Assembly (NCBI GenBank): GCA_035544875.1
Contig: DASZZP010000100.1
Location: forward strand, 1-64,000
DNA: 64,000 nucleotides
Direction: 5' to 3'
Source of the DNA: JASLEW01 sp035544875
GTDB lineage: Bacteria > Acidobacteriota > Thermoanaerobaculia > Multivoradales > UBA5704
In this document: positions 40,888 to 49,561 of the stretch, piece after piece
How positions within the stretch are numbered: position 1 is the stretch's first letter
Layout of the letters: each line of letters opens with the position of its first letter
Translations under genes and position numbers: made by a program
Notes under the pieces: model-generated
The model's input: the letters and a program-made list of their open reading frames with translations, nothing else
What the model was told of the DNA's origin: nothing
Database searches by the model: none

Positions 40888-42383
40888 CTCGGCTCGGCTC
40901 CGCTGGGCTCCGCCGGGCTCCGCCGGGCAAGGCCCAGGAGCTCGGCGAACTCGGCGTGGAAGCCTTCGACGATGGCGCGCGGGTCGGGAATGAGACCCGC
41001 GTCGGTGCCTACCCCGAGGCGGACCGCGCCGTTGTAGCTGCAGATCGAGACCCCGAGGCCGACGTGGCCCGACTGCGGGACCCAGAAGAAGATGTCGCGG
41101 ACCGGCTTGCCGGCGAGGTAGAGGATCTGGCGTGGTCCGGGGACGTTGGTCATCACGGCCGTCGCCTTGGTGGCGAAGATCTTGACCACCTGGCGCTGGA
41201 TCGCGAGCGGCACGCGGCCCAGCGCCCGCAGAATGCCGTAGACGACCACCGGTTCGGTCGAGCGCTTGAGCGCCCGGGTCAGGCGCCGCACTTCGGCCAG
41301 GCGGGCCAGCGGGTCGCGGATGCCGAGCGGCAGCGAGAGGAAGATGAGGCCGAAGTGGTTGCCGAGCTCGTGCATCTTCCCGAACGGACGCAGGTTGACC
41401 GGCATCGCGGCGCGGATGTTGAGACTCCGCGGCGGCTCGCCCTGGCGCAGCAGGTAGCGCCGCAGCCCGCCGGCGGTCGCCGAGAGCAGCACGTCGTTCA
41501 CCGTGCCTCCCAGCGCCTTTCCCACCTCTTTCACCTCGGCCAGCGCCAGCCGCTCCGACCAGGCGGCGAGCTTGGGCACCCCGAGCGGCCCCTTGAACGG
41601 GGTCTTGGGATCGGCCGGACGGGCCAGCAGCCGGCCGAACGACCCGACGCTGCCCACGCCAGTCGCCAGGCGCGCGCGGCGCAGCGCCTCCACCGGCTGC
41701 AGCAGCAGCCGCAGGCCGTCGGGCATGATCTCCTCGGCCAGCGCGCGGACGCGGGCGAGGTCGCGGCCGGGATGGCAGAAGAGCTCGGTGAACGGGTTGC
41801 GGCCCTGCTCTTCCGGCGGCTCCGGCCGCTCGGCCTCGTCCGGCTGCGGCTCGACGGCGGCGGGGCCGGAAGGCTCGGTGTCGGTGAGCGACAGCAGCAC
41901 CAGCATCAGCGCCACGCCGTCGCCGATCGCGTGATGGATGCGCGCGAACAGCGCGCAGCCGCCGCGGTAGTTCTGCAGCAGGCGAAATTCCCAGAGCGGC
42001 CGGCGCGGCTCGAGAGGGGCGCTCATCAACTCGCCGACCACCGCCGACAGCGCCTCGTCGTCGCCGGGCTCGGGCAGCCGCTGCTCGAGAACATGGCGAT
42101 CGAGATCGAGCTCGGGATCCTCCTCCCAGCTCGGGTGCCCGCCGCCCTCTGCCGCCACCCGCTGGCGGAAGCGCGCGATCGGCAGCAGCCGCCGGCGCAC
42201 GATCGACTTGACCCGCTCCAGCGGCAGCGGCTCGTCGAGCACCAGCACGCCGTTGATCTGCATCAGGTTGGCGGGCTCGTCCATGCGCAGCCAGGCATGA
42301 TCCACCGCCGACAGCGGCTCGGACTCCGCCAGGGCGGGACGCGGGCGCGGCGGCGGCGCGGCGGGGGCTTCGAGGGTGCTCAC
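40884..42383 (-). CDS. Wax-ester synthase / diacylglycerol acyltransferase
   Basis: Uses acyl-CoA to make wax esters or triacylglycerol storage lipids. The 499-aa sequence shows the catalytic HHAIGDG (HHxxxDG) near residue 149 and LSAVDHAWLRMDEPANLMQI at the N-terminus. The second-domain motifs are GTVNDVLLSATAGGLRRYL, NIRAAMPVNLRP and TNVPGPR. The start is GTG 42383. It is divergent from tyrS across a 307-bp gap with a long hairpin. This implies neutral-lipid storage. Confidence 0.93.
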   Translation of the reverse strand: MSTLEAPAAPPPRPRPALAESEPLSAVDHAWLRMDEPANLMQINGVLVLDEPLPLERVKSIVRRRLLPIARFRQRVAAEGGGHPSWEEDPELDLDRHVLEQRLPEPGDDEALSAVVGELMSAPLEPRRPLWEFRLLQNYRGGCALFARIHHAIGDGVALMLVLLSLTDTEPSGPAAVEPQPDEAERPEPPEEQGRNPFTELFCHPGRDLARVRALAEEIMPDGLRLLLQPVEALRRARLATGVGSVGSFGRLLARPADPKTPFKGPLGVPKLAAWSERLALAEVKEVGKALGGTVNDVLLSATAGGLRRYLLRQGEPPRSLNIRAAMPVNLRPFGKMHELGNHFGLIFLSLPLGIRDPLARLAEVRRLTRALKRSTEPVVVYGILRALGRVPLAIQRQVVKIFATKATAVMTNVPGPRQILYLAGKPVRDIFFWVPQSGHVGLGVSICSYNGAVRLGVGTDAGLIPDPRAIVEGFHAEFAELLGLARRSPAEPSGAEPS

Positions 42384-42540
42384 AGCCCCCTAGTGTAGCG
42401 TTTAGGGCGCCTGCCCGCTTCTCGGTTGCAGGCTGTGTAGAGAAAAACACACCAGGGTGGGGAGGCCGCAGCTTCCGCCTGTTGCGGCACTCCCTGCAGG
42501 TCGGAGCCCTGACCAACGCCCAATCCCCCGCCGCACCCAA

Positions 42541-42613
42541 GGTCGCCGGCAGGGCCTGGACGCGGCTGTGTTCGCTTCACCCACACAGCCGCGTCCAGGC
42601 CCTGCCAGCGACC
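42541..42613. repeat. 31-bp inverted repeat (long hairpin) upstream of tyrS
   Basis: Arms 42541-42571 and 42583-42613 pair over 31 bp with one mismatch around the loop TCGCTTCACCC. The inner 24 bp, beginning GGCAGGGCCTGGACGCGGCT, are perfect. It lies mid-way in the 307-bp gap between the divergent wax-ester synthase and tyrS genes. There is no T-run, so it is not a typical terminator. Nothing else in the gap is recognisable. Confidence 0.92.
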
Positions 42614-42690
42614 CGCAGTCCTCTAAAGGGATTCCTCGCCGAGGGGTCAGGGCGGAGGGTTCACCGCCCGCTCTGCTAAGCTGCGGCGCC

Positions 42691-43914
42691 ATGTCGGAGC
42701 CCGCCTTCCCGCCGGTCGACGAGCAAATGGAGCTGCTGCAGCGCGGCGCGGTCGACCTGGTCGAGCCGGCGCAGCTGCGGGCGAAGCTCGAGCGGTCGCG
42801 GGCGAGCGGCAGACCGCTGACCGTCAAGACCGGCTTCGATCCCTCGGCGCCCGACCTCCACCTCGGCCACACCGTGCTGCTGCGCAAGATGCGGCACTTC
42901 CAGCGCTGCGGGCATCGGGTGGTGTTCCTGATCGGCGATTTCACCGCCCTGATCGGCGACCCGACCGGCAAGAAGACCGCGCGGCCGCAGCTCAGCGAGG
43001 AGGAGGTGGAGGCCAACGCCCGCACTTACCTGCGGCAGGTCTACCGCGTGCTCGACGAGACCGCAACCGTGGTCGAGCGCAACAGCCGCTGGCTCAAGGC
43101 GCTGGGCTCGGTCGGGCTGGTGCAGCTGGCGGGGCGCTACACCCTGGCGCGGATGATGGAGCGCGACGACTTCCGCACCCGCTTTGCCGAGAACCGGCCC
43201 ATCCATCTGCACGAGCTGCTCTACCCGCTGGCGCAGGGCTACGACTCGATCGCGCTCGCGGCCGACGTCGAGCTCGGCGGCCACGACCAGATCTTCAACC
43301 TGCTGGTGGGGCGCGACCTGATGCGCGAAGACGGGCTCGAGCCGCAGGTGGCGCTGACCGTGCCGCTGCTGGTCGGCACCGACGGCAGCGAGAAGATGTC
43401 CAAGAGCCTGGGCAACTGGATCGCCGTCGAGGACCCGCCGGAGCAGATCTACGGCAAGACGATGTCGATCCCCGACGCCCTGATGTGGGACTGGTATCTG
43501 CTGCTCACCGACCTGCCGCAGAGCGAGCTGGCCCGGCGGCGGGCGGCGTGCGCGGCCGGTGAGCTCCACCCCAAGGCGGTCAAGCAGGAGCTGGCGCGCC
43601 TCCTCGTCGCCGACTATCACGGCGAGGCGGCGGCCCGCCAGGCCGAGGCCGAGTTCGAGAAGGTCTTTGCCGGCGGCGGCGTGCCCGCGGAGATGCCCGA
43701 GCTGGCCTTCGACGGCGCCCGCCTGCTGCCCAGACTGCTCGCCGAAGCCGGCCTGGCGGCGAGCCACGGCGAGGCGCGCCGGCTCATTCAGCAGGGGGCG
43801 GTGACGATCGACGGCGAGCGCGCCGCCGACCCGTTCAAGGAGCTCGCGCCGCGCCCCGAGTCCTATCTGTTCAAGGTCGGCAAGCGGCGCTTCGCGCGCC
43901 TCCGCCTGCGTTAG
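42691..43914 (+). CDS. tyrS: Tyrosyl-tRNA synthetase
   Basis: Class I aminoacyl-tRNA synthetase. The 407-aa sequence has the HLGH signature (57-60), KTGFDPSAPDLHLG, the tRNA/Tyr-site LYPLAQGYDSIAL and GGHDQIFNLLVGRDL. The KMSKS loop is at about 235-239 (EKMSKSLGN). A C-terminal S4 RNA-binding domain (ASHGEARRLIQQGAVTIDG) closes the protein. It is of the TyrZ/long type with KMSKS rather than KFGKT. TAAGCT lies 8 nt before the ATG and no T-box is visible upstream. Confidence 0.96.
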   Translation: MSEPAFPPVDEQMELLQRGAVDLVEPAQLRAKLERSRASGRPLTVKTGFDPSAPDLHLGHTVLLRKMRHFQRCGHRVVFLIGDFTALIGDPTGKKTARPQLSEEEVEANARTYLRQVYRVLDETATVVERNSRWLKALGSVGLVQLAGRYTLARMMERDDFRTRFAENRPIHLHELLYPLAQGYDSIALAADVELGGHDQIFNLLVGRDLMREDGLEPQVALTVPLLVGTDGSEKMSKSLGNWIAVEDPPEQIYGKTMSIPDALMWDWYLLLTDLPQSELARRRAACAAGELHPKAVKQELARLLVADYHGEAAARQAEAEFEKVFAGGGVPAEMPELAFDGARLLPRLLAEAGLAASHGEARRLIQQGAVTIDGERAADPFKELAPRPESYLFKVGKRRFARLRLR

Positions 43915-43985
43915 CGTTGCCCGCCTCGGAGCATCCGGCGCAAGGCGGCGCGAGGCAGGGCGCCCACGCCGCCGGTTCGGCGAAC

Positions 43986-44735
43986 CTACTTGGCGGCCGC
44001 CCCGCCCGCACCGTCCTTGGAGTTGATGTCAACCGTGATCAGGAAGCCGTTGGTGCCCTTGTACTCGAACGCCTTGGGACCGACCCGATAGGCCTCGACC
44101 TCGTTCGGCATCATGACGAAGCCGTCGTTGCGCGGCGCGCCCCAGTAGCGCAGGTTCTTCATCACGACCGGTCCAGGTCCGTTGGCGGAGCCCGGCTGCA
44201 CGAGCTTGACCTCGGCCGTCTTGCCGCCGTCCATGGTGGCGTGGGCACCCCTCTCGTCGATCTGCCAAGTGTCGATGACCGCCTCGGCGGTGGTGTTCGA
44301 GTTCCACTTGACCGGGAAGAGATGGCCGACGATGTCGGTGAGAGCGGCGCGCTGCGCCGGGCTCAGCGACTTGTCGAAGTAGAGGACGTTCCAGTCCATC
44401 TTTCCCTGCGAGAAATCACCGCCCAGGTCATTGGCGAGCCAGAACTTGGCGCCGTCGAGGGCGGTCGGACCGTAGTGTCCCTGGTTGACGCGATACGCGA
44501 GATTGGCGCGGCAGAAGTGGGTCTCCTTGGCGCCGTGCTCGTGATGTCCCGCCGGCTTGCTGTTGAAGTAGCACTGGCAGAACATGGGGCAGCTGCAGGC
44601 CTCGATCGCAGTGGCGTTCATCGCCCAGTCGCTCGCCGGTGCGGCCACCAGCGCAGACCGTGCGCCAAGGCCGAGCACCAGCGCCAACGCCCCGGCCGCC
44701 ACCAGGGCCACCGTCGTTGCGGTCCTTTTCGTCAT
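43986..44735 (-). CDS. Exported DUF1326 protein
   Basis: A 249-aa protein with an N-terminal hydrophobic signal (TTVALVAAGALALVLG). The DUF1326 domain begins ATAIEACSCPMFCQCYFNSK. The Cys cluster CSCPMFCQCY and nearby His-rich GHHEHGAKETHFC suggest metal binding or redox chemistry. The function is not established for the family. The start ATG has GGAGGTT just upstream. It is transcribed away from ApbE, with a gap that holds gene debris. Confidence 0.82.
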   Translation of the reverse strand: MTKRTATTVALVAAGALALVLGLGARSALVAAPASDWAMNATAIEACSCPMFCQCYFNSKPAGHHEHGAKETHFCRANLAYRVNQGHYGPTALDGAKFWLANDLGGDFSQGKMDWNVLYFDKSLSPAQRAALTDIVGHLFPVKWNSNTTAEAVIDTWQIDERGAHATMDGGKTAEVKLVQPGSANGPGPVVMKNLRYWGAPRNDGFVMMPNEVEAYRVGPKAFEYKGTNGFLITVDINSKDGAGGAAAK

Positions 44736-44795
44736 CGCAACCTCCTTTTCGTGCTCGCGTCGGCGCGTCGCGCACGCCTCGAGCTCGTTCCAATG

Positions 44796-44990
44796 TTAGC
44801 CTTCGCCGAGGGCGGCGACAAGCCGCACGTTCATGGAGTCCGGCAGCAGCGCGGTGATGTGGACATTGGGTAGACCCTCGCGAGCGCCGTAGCACTGAAG
44901 GGGCAGGCGCTGAGCAGATACCCGATACCCTGCGGCCAGAGCGCACAGCGTGATGACCGTGGTTGGCGCATGGAAACGGGGCATCATCAC
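44796..44990 (-). pseudogene. N-terminal remnant of a two-component-regulator-propeller sensor
   Basis: A 64-codon frame with a signal peptide (TTVITLCALAAGYRVSAQ) followed by YGAREGLPNVHITALLPDS. This is the usual first propeller blade of large sensor kinases with extracellular Reg_prop repeats (YTxxDGLPxNxVxAxxxDS). It ends after the first blade, where a protein of about 1000 aa would be expected. Confidence 0.55.
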
Positions 44991-44997
44991 GCGTCAG

Positions 44998-45018
44998 GCT
45001 ACACCAACCCGGCCAACA
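44998..45018 (+). other. Fragment identical to part of the phosphoesterase C-terminal domain
   Basis: The stretch CTACACCAACCCGGCCAACA at 44998 is identical to 40626-40645 in the phosphoesterase gene and would encode YTNPAN in the same reading. It lies just upstream of the apbE-like gene and is probably a remnant of another gene carrying the same C-terminal domain. Confidence 0.45.
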
Positions 45019-45056
45019 CGCAGTTCCAGGGCTCGGCTGCCGGTATGATGTGCCTC

Positions 45057-46142
45057 ATGTTGCCGGCTCTGGGCGTTCTGCTGGGCCTTCTGCTCGCGCC
45101 GGGCGCGCCGCCGCCCGCGGCTCCCCCGGCGCCGCCACCCGCGACTCCGGTGATTCCGGCGACACCCCCGGCTGTGCCGCCATCGCCGGTGGTCTACGCC
45201 CATCCTCTGCGCGCCACCGCGACCGCCATGGGCGCCAATATCGAGCTCGAGGTTCGCGACCTGACCCAGGCGGGAGCGCAGGCGGCCATGGAGGCGGCAA
45301 TCGCCGAGATGGCCGAGATCGAGCGCCTGACCGCCGTCGTTCGGCCCGACGGCGCGCTCGCGGCGCTCAATGCGGCGGCCGGAAAGGGGCCCCGGCCGGC
45401 CGACCCGCGGCTGCTCGGCGCGCTGGCCAAGGCGCGCGACTTCTGTCTCTGGTCCGAGGGCAAGAACGGGCCGCTGGGCCGCGACCTGAACAGCTGCTGG
45501 GGGGTCGGCGCCGCCGAGCCGCCCAAGACCGAGCCCGCCGCCGATCTGGTCGAGCGCGCGGTTGCCGCCGCCGCCTGCGGCAGGCTTGCCATCGACGAAA
45601 AGAAGGGGACGGTGACGCTCGAGGCGGGCGGCGGTCTCGACCTCTCCGACTTCGCCATCGGCCTGGCGGTCGATCGCGCTGTCGAAGTGTTGCGCCAGCA
45701 TGGCGCCCGCAACGGCTTTATCCAGATCGGCGCGGTGCGCCGCGGTTTTGGCGCCGGCCGCGACGGACAGGGCTGGCTGGTAGAGCTGCCGGCGATGGCC
45801 GGCCTCGATTCCCCGGTGGGGCGCGTAGTGCTGCACGATCAGGCTCTCGCCGTCGCCTCCCGCGCCGACCATCCGCTCGAGATTGGCGGCCAGACCTACT
45901 CGCGCTACATCAATCAGCGCACGGGGCGCCCCAGCGAAGGCGTCCTGGTCACGATCGCGGTCACCGAGCTGGCGATCGATGCCCAGGCCATGGCGGCCAC
46001 CCTCACCGTCACCGGCGCACAGGAAGGCGAGATGCTGATGGGCTCGGTCCGCCCCCGCCCCTCCGTCCTCTGGCTCCTCGGCAGCGGCTTCGGCCTCCCG
46101 CTGCTGGTCGAGTACCGCTGGTCCGAAGTCCTCAAGCATTAG
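45057..46142 (+). CDS. ApbE-like flavin transferase, degenerate
   Basis: A 361-aa exported protein with signal peptide (LPALGVLLGLLLAPGAPPP), a Pro/Ala-rich linker and an ApbE domain. Visible elements are ATAMGANIELEV, the linker AAIAEMAEIERL, DRAVEVLRQHGARNGFIQIG and the C-terminal YINQRTGRPSEGVLVTIAV ... AIDAQAMAATL. Several hallmark positions are altered. The usual DxGGxxKG is DLSDFAIG, and the GG after IQIG is missing. FMN transfer to Na+-NQR/Rnf-type targets is therefore doubtful. I chose ATG 45057. TATGAT lies 7 nt upstream, and ATGs at 45045 and 45048 overlap it. Confidence 0.75.
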   Translation: MLPALGVLLGLLLAPGAPPPAAPPAPPPATPVIPATPPAVPPSPVVYAHPLRATATAMGANIELEVRDLTQAGAQAAMEAAIAEMAEIERLTAVVRPDGALAALNAAAGKGPRPADPRLLGALAKARDFCLWSEGKNGPLGRDLNSCWGVGAAEPPKTEPAADLVERAVAAAACGRLAIDEKKGTVTLEAGGGLDLSDFAIGLAVDRAVEVLRQHGARNGFIQIGAVRRGFGAGRDGQGWLVELPAMAGLDSPVGRVVLHDQALAVASRADHPLEIGGQTYSRYINQRTGRPSEGVLVTIAVTELAIDAQAMAATLTVTGAQEGEMLMGSVRPRPSVLWLLGSGFGLPLLVEYRWSEVLKH

Positions 46143-46160
46143 GGAGCGGTGGCGCCAGCC

Positions 46161-46230
46161 CAGCCGCCGCTGTGCGGCAACTCGTTGCCGCATCTGCGGC
46201 GACTGGCAGTGCGGCAGCGCGCTGCCGCAC
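46161..46230. repeat. Family B hairpin repeats
   Basis: Two hairpins lie in tandem: TGCGGCAAC/GTTGCCGCA (46173-46192) and GTGCGGCAGC/GCTGCCGCAC (46209-46230). The flanking CAGCCGCCGCTGTGCGGCA and CTGCGGCGACTGGCA match the module inside purN (3579-3626). The changes between copies keep base pairing. The remaining gap to 46330 contains nothing else clear. Confidence 0.85.
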
Positions 46231-46330
46231 CTGCGGCGAATGGGCGGGTCGCAGCCCTGCCGGCCGCGCGTAGGCGCTCGCCAGAATCCGTCTACCATGG
46301 CATGTACACGGCCAGGCGGCGGGCTCTTTC

Positions 46331-49300
46331 GTGAGCGATGCCCTCTCCCAGATGATCGACGCGCTCGGCCTCGAGGTCGCCGCCATTCGCCAGAAGGGCG
46401 GCGGCACGCAGGTCGAGCTGCGCGGCGGCGAGGGAGCCGGACGGGCGGGGGGTTCCCGGCTCTATCGGTTCATCGTCGGGGAGGACCTGAGCCTGCGGGA
46501 CGACACGCCTGTGCGCGTCGTCTGCGGCCGGGAGGATGTTCCCGGCGTCCTCGTGTCGTTCCGCAACGGCGTTCTCGTCGTGGCGCTCGAGAAGGACCTG
46601 GGCCCAAGGATTGCGGCCGCGCGCCTCGTAGCCAACGAATCCTTTCTCGTCGAGCGGCTCAAGGAGCGGCTCGAGAAGGTGCGCGCCGGCGACCCTCAGT
46701 TCAGCCGGCAGGCGGCTGACCGCGTGTTCGGTCTCGCACCGGTGCGGCAGGCGGAAGCCCCGCCCAGACCCGCGGTCTTCGAGGGGGGCGGCCGTCTGAA
46801 CGACGACCAGATCCGCGCCGTTCACCGTTCGTTGGCAAGCGACACGACCTACGTCTGGGGCCCCCCGGGCACCGGCAAGACCACGACGCTGGCGCGCATC
46901 GTCGAGGCGCACTACCGCGCCGGCCGCTCCGTGCTGCTGGTGTCGAACACCAACATCGCGGTCGACACGGCCCTCGAATGCGTGGCCGAGCGGCTGCACG
47001 ACGAACCCGACTTCGATCGCGGGCTGGTCATCCGGCAGGGGCCGGTCGTCAAGCAGGAGCTCCGCCGGCAGTTCGGGTCGCAGGTGATTCTCGAGGAGAT
47101 CGTCGCGCGGCTCGGCCGGGCACTGCGCCGCGAGCAGGATCAGCTCGCGCGCGCGGCGGCGGCACTCGAAGCCGAGGAGCGGCCACTCGCCGCCGCGCTG
47201 ACGGACCTCGAACAGCTCGCGCAAGCGCGGCGCAATCTGGCCGGCCTGGAGCAGGGCCTCGCAGCCGCCAGAGCGGGCGCCGGGGCGAGGGAGCGCAAGG
47301 GTCAACAATACCGCGCCCGTGCGGCGAGACTGCGCGCCGACCTCGAACGCGCCCACACGATGGGCGCCGTCCGCCGCTTCTTCTCCGGCCTCGACCCCGA
47401 GCGCCTCGCGCATGAGCTCGCCGCCACCGGCCGCGCGGCCCAGCAAGCGCAGGATGCAGCCCGCGCTCTGGCGGGCGAGGTCGCGAGACAGGCAGCCGAG
47501 CTCGAGACCGTCCGGGCCATGGTCGACCGCCTCGCCACCGCCAACCGCTCGCACATGCCGGCGTCCCGCCTGCGCGCGAAGCTTGGGACCCTGCGCACGC
47601 GCCTCGGCCAGATCCGCGGCCGCATCGCGGCGATCGACCGCGGCCTCGCGGCTATCGAGCAGGAGGTGCTCGCGCGCTGCCGCATCCTAGCGACCACCGT
47701 CTACCGCACCTACCTCGGCAAGGCGGCGCCGCGGCAGTTCGACGTCGTGGTCGTCGACGAGGCGTCCATGCTCATGCCGCCCCTGGTCTACTTCGCGTCG
47801 GGCCTCGCCAGGCGGTCGGTGACCGTCGCGGGCGATTTCCGCCAGCTGCCGCCGATCGTCGTTTCTGACCAGCCCTTGGCCGAGCAGTGGCTCAAGCGGG
47901 ATGTGTTCCAGATCGCGGGCATCCCCGAAAAGATGCACCGGCGGCAGCCCATGCCTTACCTCGTGGCGCTCGGCACGCAGTACCGGATGCGCGAGGAGAT
48001 CTGCGCGGTCGTCAACCGGCTCTTCTACCCGGATCATCCCCTGCGCTCCGACCCGAGCGTCGGCCGCGCCGACGAGCGGCTGCCGCGGTTCCCGCTCGGC
48101 AAGTCGCCTCTCCTCTATGCGGACACGGCGCCCTTCCACCCATGGACGGCCTTTCGCGTCGGCACCTACTCCCGCTACAACCTCTTCCACGCCCTGCTGG
48201 TGCGGAACATCGTCCTGCACCTGGCCGAGGCCGGCTTCCTGCCGTCGGGCGGCGAACCAAACGAGGACGTGGGCGCCATCGCACCGTATGCCTACCAGGC
48301 GCGGTTGATCCAGGCGCTCCTCGAGGACCGGCTGGGCGCCCGCGCCGCCGGCGTCGCCGCCACCGTCCACAGCTTCCAGGGCAACCAGAAGACGGCGATG
48401 GTGCTCGACCTCACCGACTCGCTGGGCGCGCCGCTCGGGCGCTTCCTCCGGGCCGTCGGGCTCGAGGAGGACGGCGCCCGGCTGCTCAACGTGGCAGCGA
48501 GTCGAGCCCGGCATCACGTCGTGCTCGTGGGCAACTTCGAGTACCTGCGGGCGAGGGCGCCGCACGGGGCGATCGTCCGCCAGCTCGTCGACCATTTCGA
48601 GGAGCATGGCGAGGCGCTCGACCCGACGGTCCTCCTGGCGCTCGCGGAGCGCGACTGGGTAACCGGGCTCCACGGCGTGCCGCCGATCTCGTTCGACTTT
48701 CCCGAGAGCGCGGCCGGCGCGTTCACCGAGGGCACCTTCTACCCTGCGTTCCTCGAGGACCTCGCCCGCGCGCGCGAGTCCGTCGTGATCTTCTCTCCGT
48801 TCGCGACCAACGCGGGCACCGGCCGCTGGCTGGACCCGCTGCGGGCAGCCATAGCGCGCGGCGTCCGTGTCCGCATCCTCACCCGTCCGGCCGGCGAGCC
48901 CGGCAGAGGAACGACGGGCGAGGTCGGCGAGCCTGTGGCGGCGCTGCGCGATCTCGGCGCGGCGGTAGACCTGCGCGCGCGCATGCACGAGAAAATCGCG
49001 ATCCTCGACGGCCGCATCCTCTGGCACGGCTCGCTCAACGTCCTTTCACACCGCGACACGCACGAAAGCATGCTGCGGATCGAGAGCCCCGCGGCGTGCA
49101 CCCAGCTGGCGCGGTTCGTCAGCGCGCCCGCGGGGCCGCGCCCCGCCGCACTGCCCGCGGCGGAGAACCCCGAGTGCCCCAGGTGCGGCGGCACGACGGT
49201 CTGGAACGATGGCCCTGACGGGATCTACTTCGAGTGCGGCGACCCTGACTGCGACGGCATGGTGGAGGCGCGGCGCGGGGGACGACCGCGGGCCGAGGGC

Positions 49301-49489
49301 GGCCGCGGGCGCGGGCAACGGCGAGAGCACGGACCCGCGCCAATCTCCGGGCGGCCCGCCGTGAGCACCGACCGGACCTGCCCCAAGCCGGGCTGCGGCG
49401 GCCGCCTGATCGAGCGCAACGGGCGTCACGGCCGCTTCCTGGGCTGCACGAACTACCCCGGCTGCCATTACACCGAAATCATCGGCTGA
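46331..49489 (+). CDS. SF1 helicase-PLD nuclease-zinc finger protein (candidate Mokosh type II-like defence protein)
   Basis: A 1052-aa cytoplasmic protein. It has an N-terminal beta-rich region (1-145) and then an Upf1-like SF1 helicase (COG1112/AAA_11-AAA_12). Walker A is GPPGTGKTTT (177-186). A long coiled-coil insert spans about 260-450. Walker B is VVVDEASM (about 474), with GDFRQLPP, LGTQYRMREEI and the C-terminal NVAASRARHHVVLVG. Next comes a PLD-type nuclease domain with one HKD motif, HEKIAILDGRILWHGSLN (about 885). Two C4 zinc-ribbon modules of topoisomerase type end the protein (CPRCGG; CPKPGCGGRLIERNGRHGRFLGC). A single protein joining COG1112 helicase and PLD is, as I recall, the Mokosh type II layout. 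The start is GTG. Confidence 0.85.
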   Translation: MSDALSQMIDALGLEVAAIRQKGGGTQVELRGGEGAGRAGGSRLYRFIVGEDLSLRDDTPVRVVCGREDVPGVLVSFRNGVLVVALEKDLGPRIAAARLVANESFLVERLKERLEKVRAGDPQFSRQAADRVFGLAPVRQAEAPPRPAVFEGGGRLNDDQIRAVHRSLASDTTYVWGPPGTGKTTTLARIVEAHYRAGRSVLLVSNTNIAVDTALECVAERLHDEPDFDRGLVIRQGPVVKQELRRQFGSQVILEEIVARLGRALRREQDQLARAAAALEAEERPLAAALTDLEQLAQARRNLAGLEQGLAAARAGAGARERKGQQYRARAARLRADLERAHTMGAVRRFFSGLDPERLAHELAATGRAAQQAQDAARALAGEVARQAAELETVRAMVDRLATANRSHMPASRLRAKLGTLRTRLGQIRGRIAAIDRGLAAIEQEVLARCRILATTVYRTYLGKAAPRQFDVVVVDEASMLMPPLVYFASGLARRSVTVAGDFRQLPPIVVSDQPLAEQWLKRDVFQIAGIPEKMHRRQPMPYLVALGTQYRMREEICAVVNRLFYPDHPLRSDPSVGRADERLPRFPLGKSPLLYADTAPFHPWTAFRVGTYSRYNLFHALLVRNIVLHLAEAGFLPSGGEPNEDVGAIAPYAYQARLIQALLEDRLGARAAGVAATVHSFQGNQKTAMVLDLTDSLGAPLGRFLRAVGLEEDGARLLNVAASRARHHVVLVGNFEYLRARAPHGAIVRQLVDHFEEHGEALDPTVLLALAERDWVTGLHGVPPISFDFPESAAGAFTEGTFYPAFLEDLARARESVVIFSPFATNAGTGRWLDPLRAAIARGVRVRILTRPAGEPGRGTTGEVGEPVAALRDLGAAVDLRARMHEKIAILDGRILWHGSLNVLSHRDTHESMLRIESPAACTQLARFVSAPAGPRPAALPAAENPECPRCGGTTVWNDGPDGIYFECGDPDCDGMVEARRGGRPRAEGGRGRGQRREHGPAPISGRPAVSTDRTCPKPGCGGRLIERNGRHGRFLGCTNYPGCHYTEIIG

Positions 49490-49561
49490 CCCGCGCGCGA
49501 AGGCTGCCGACTCGCACCCACGCCGGGCCCCGCCGCGCCGCACGCGGGCGCACGCCCGGCC

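Noticed and set aside
42384..42690. T-box leader for tyrS
   Set aside because: No T-box sequence, specifier loop or terminator pair is visible. The long hairpin has no T-tract.
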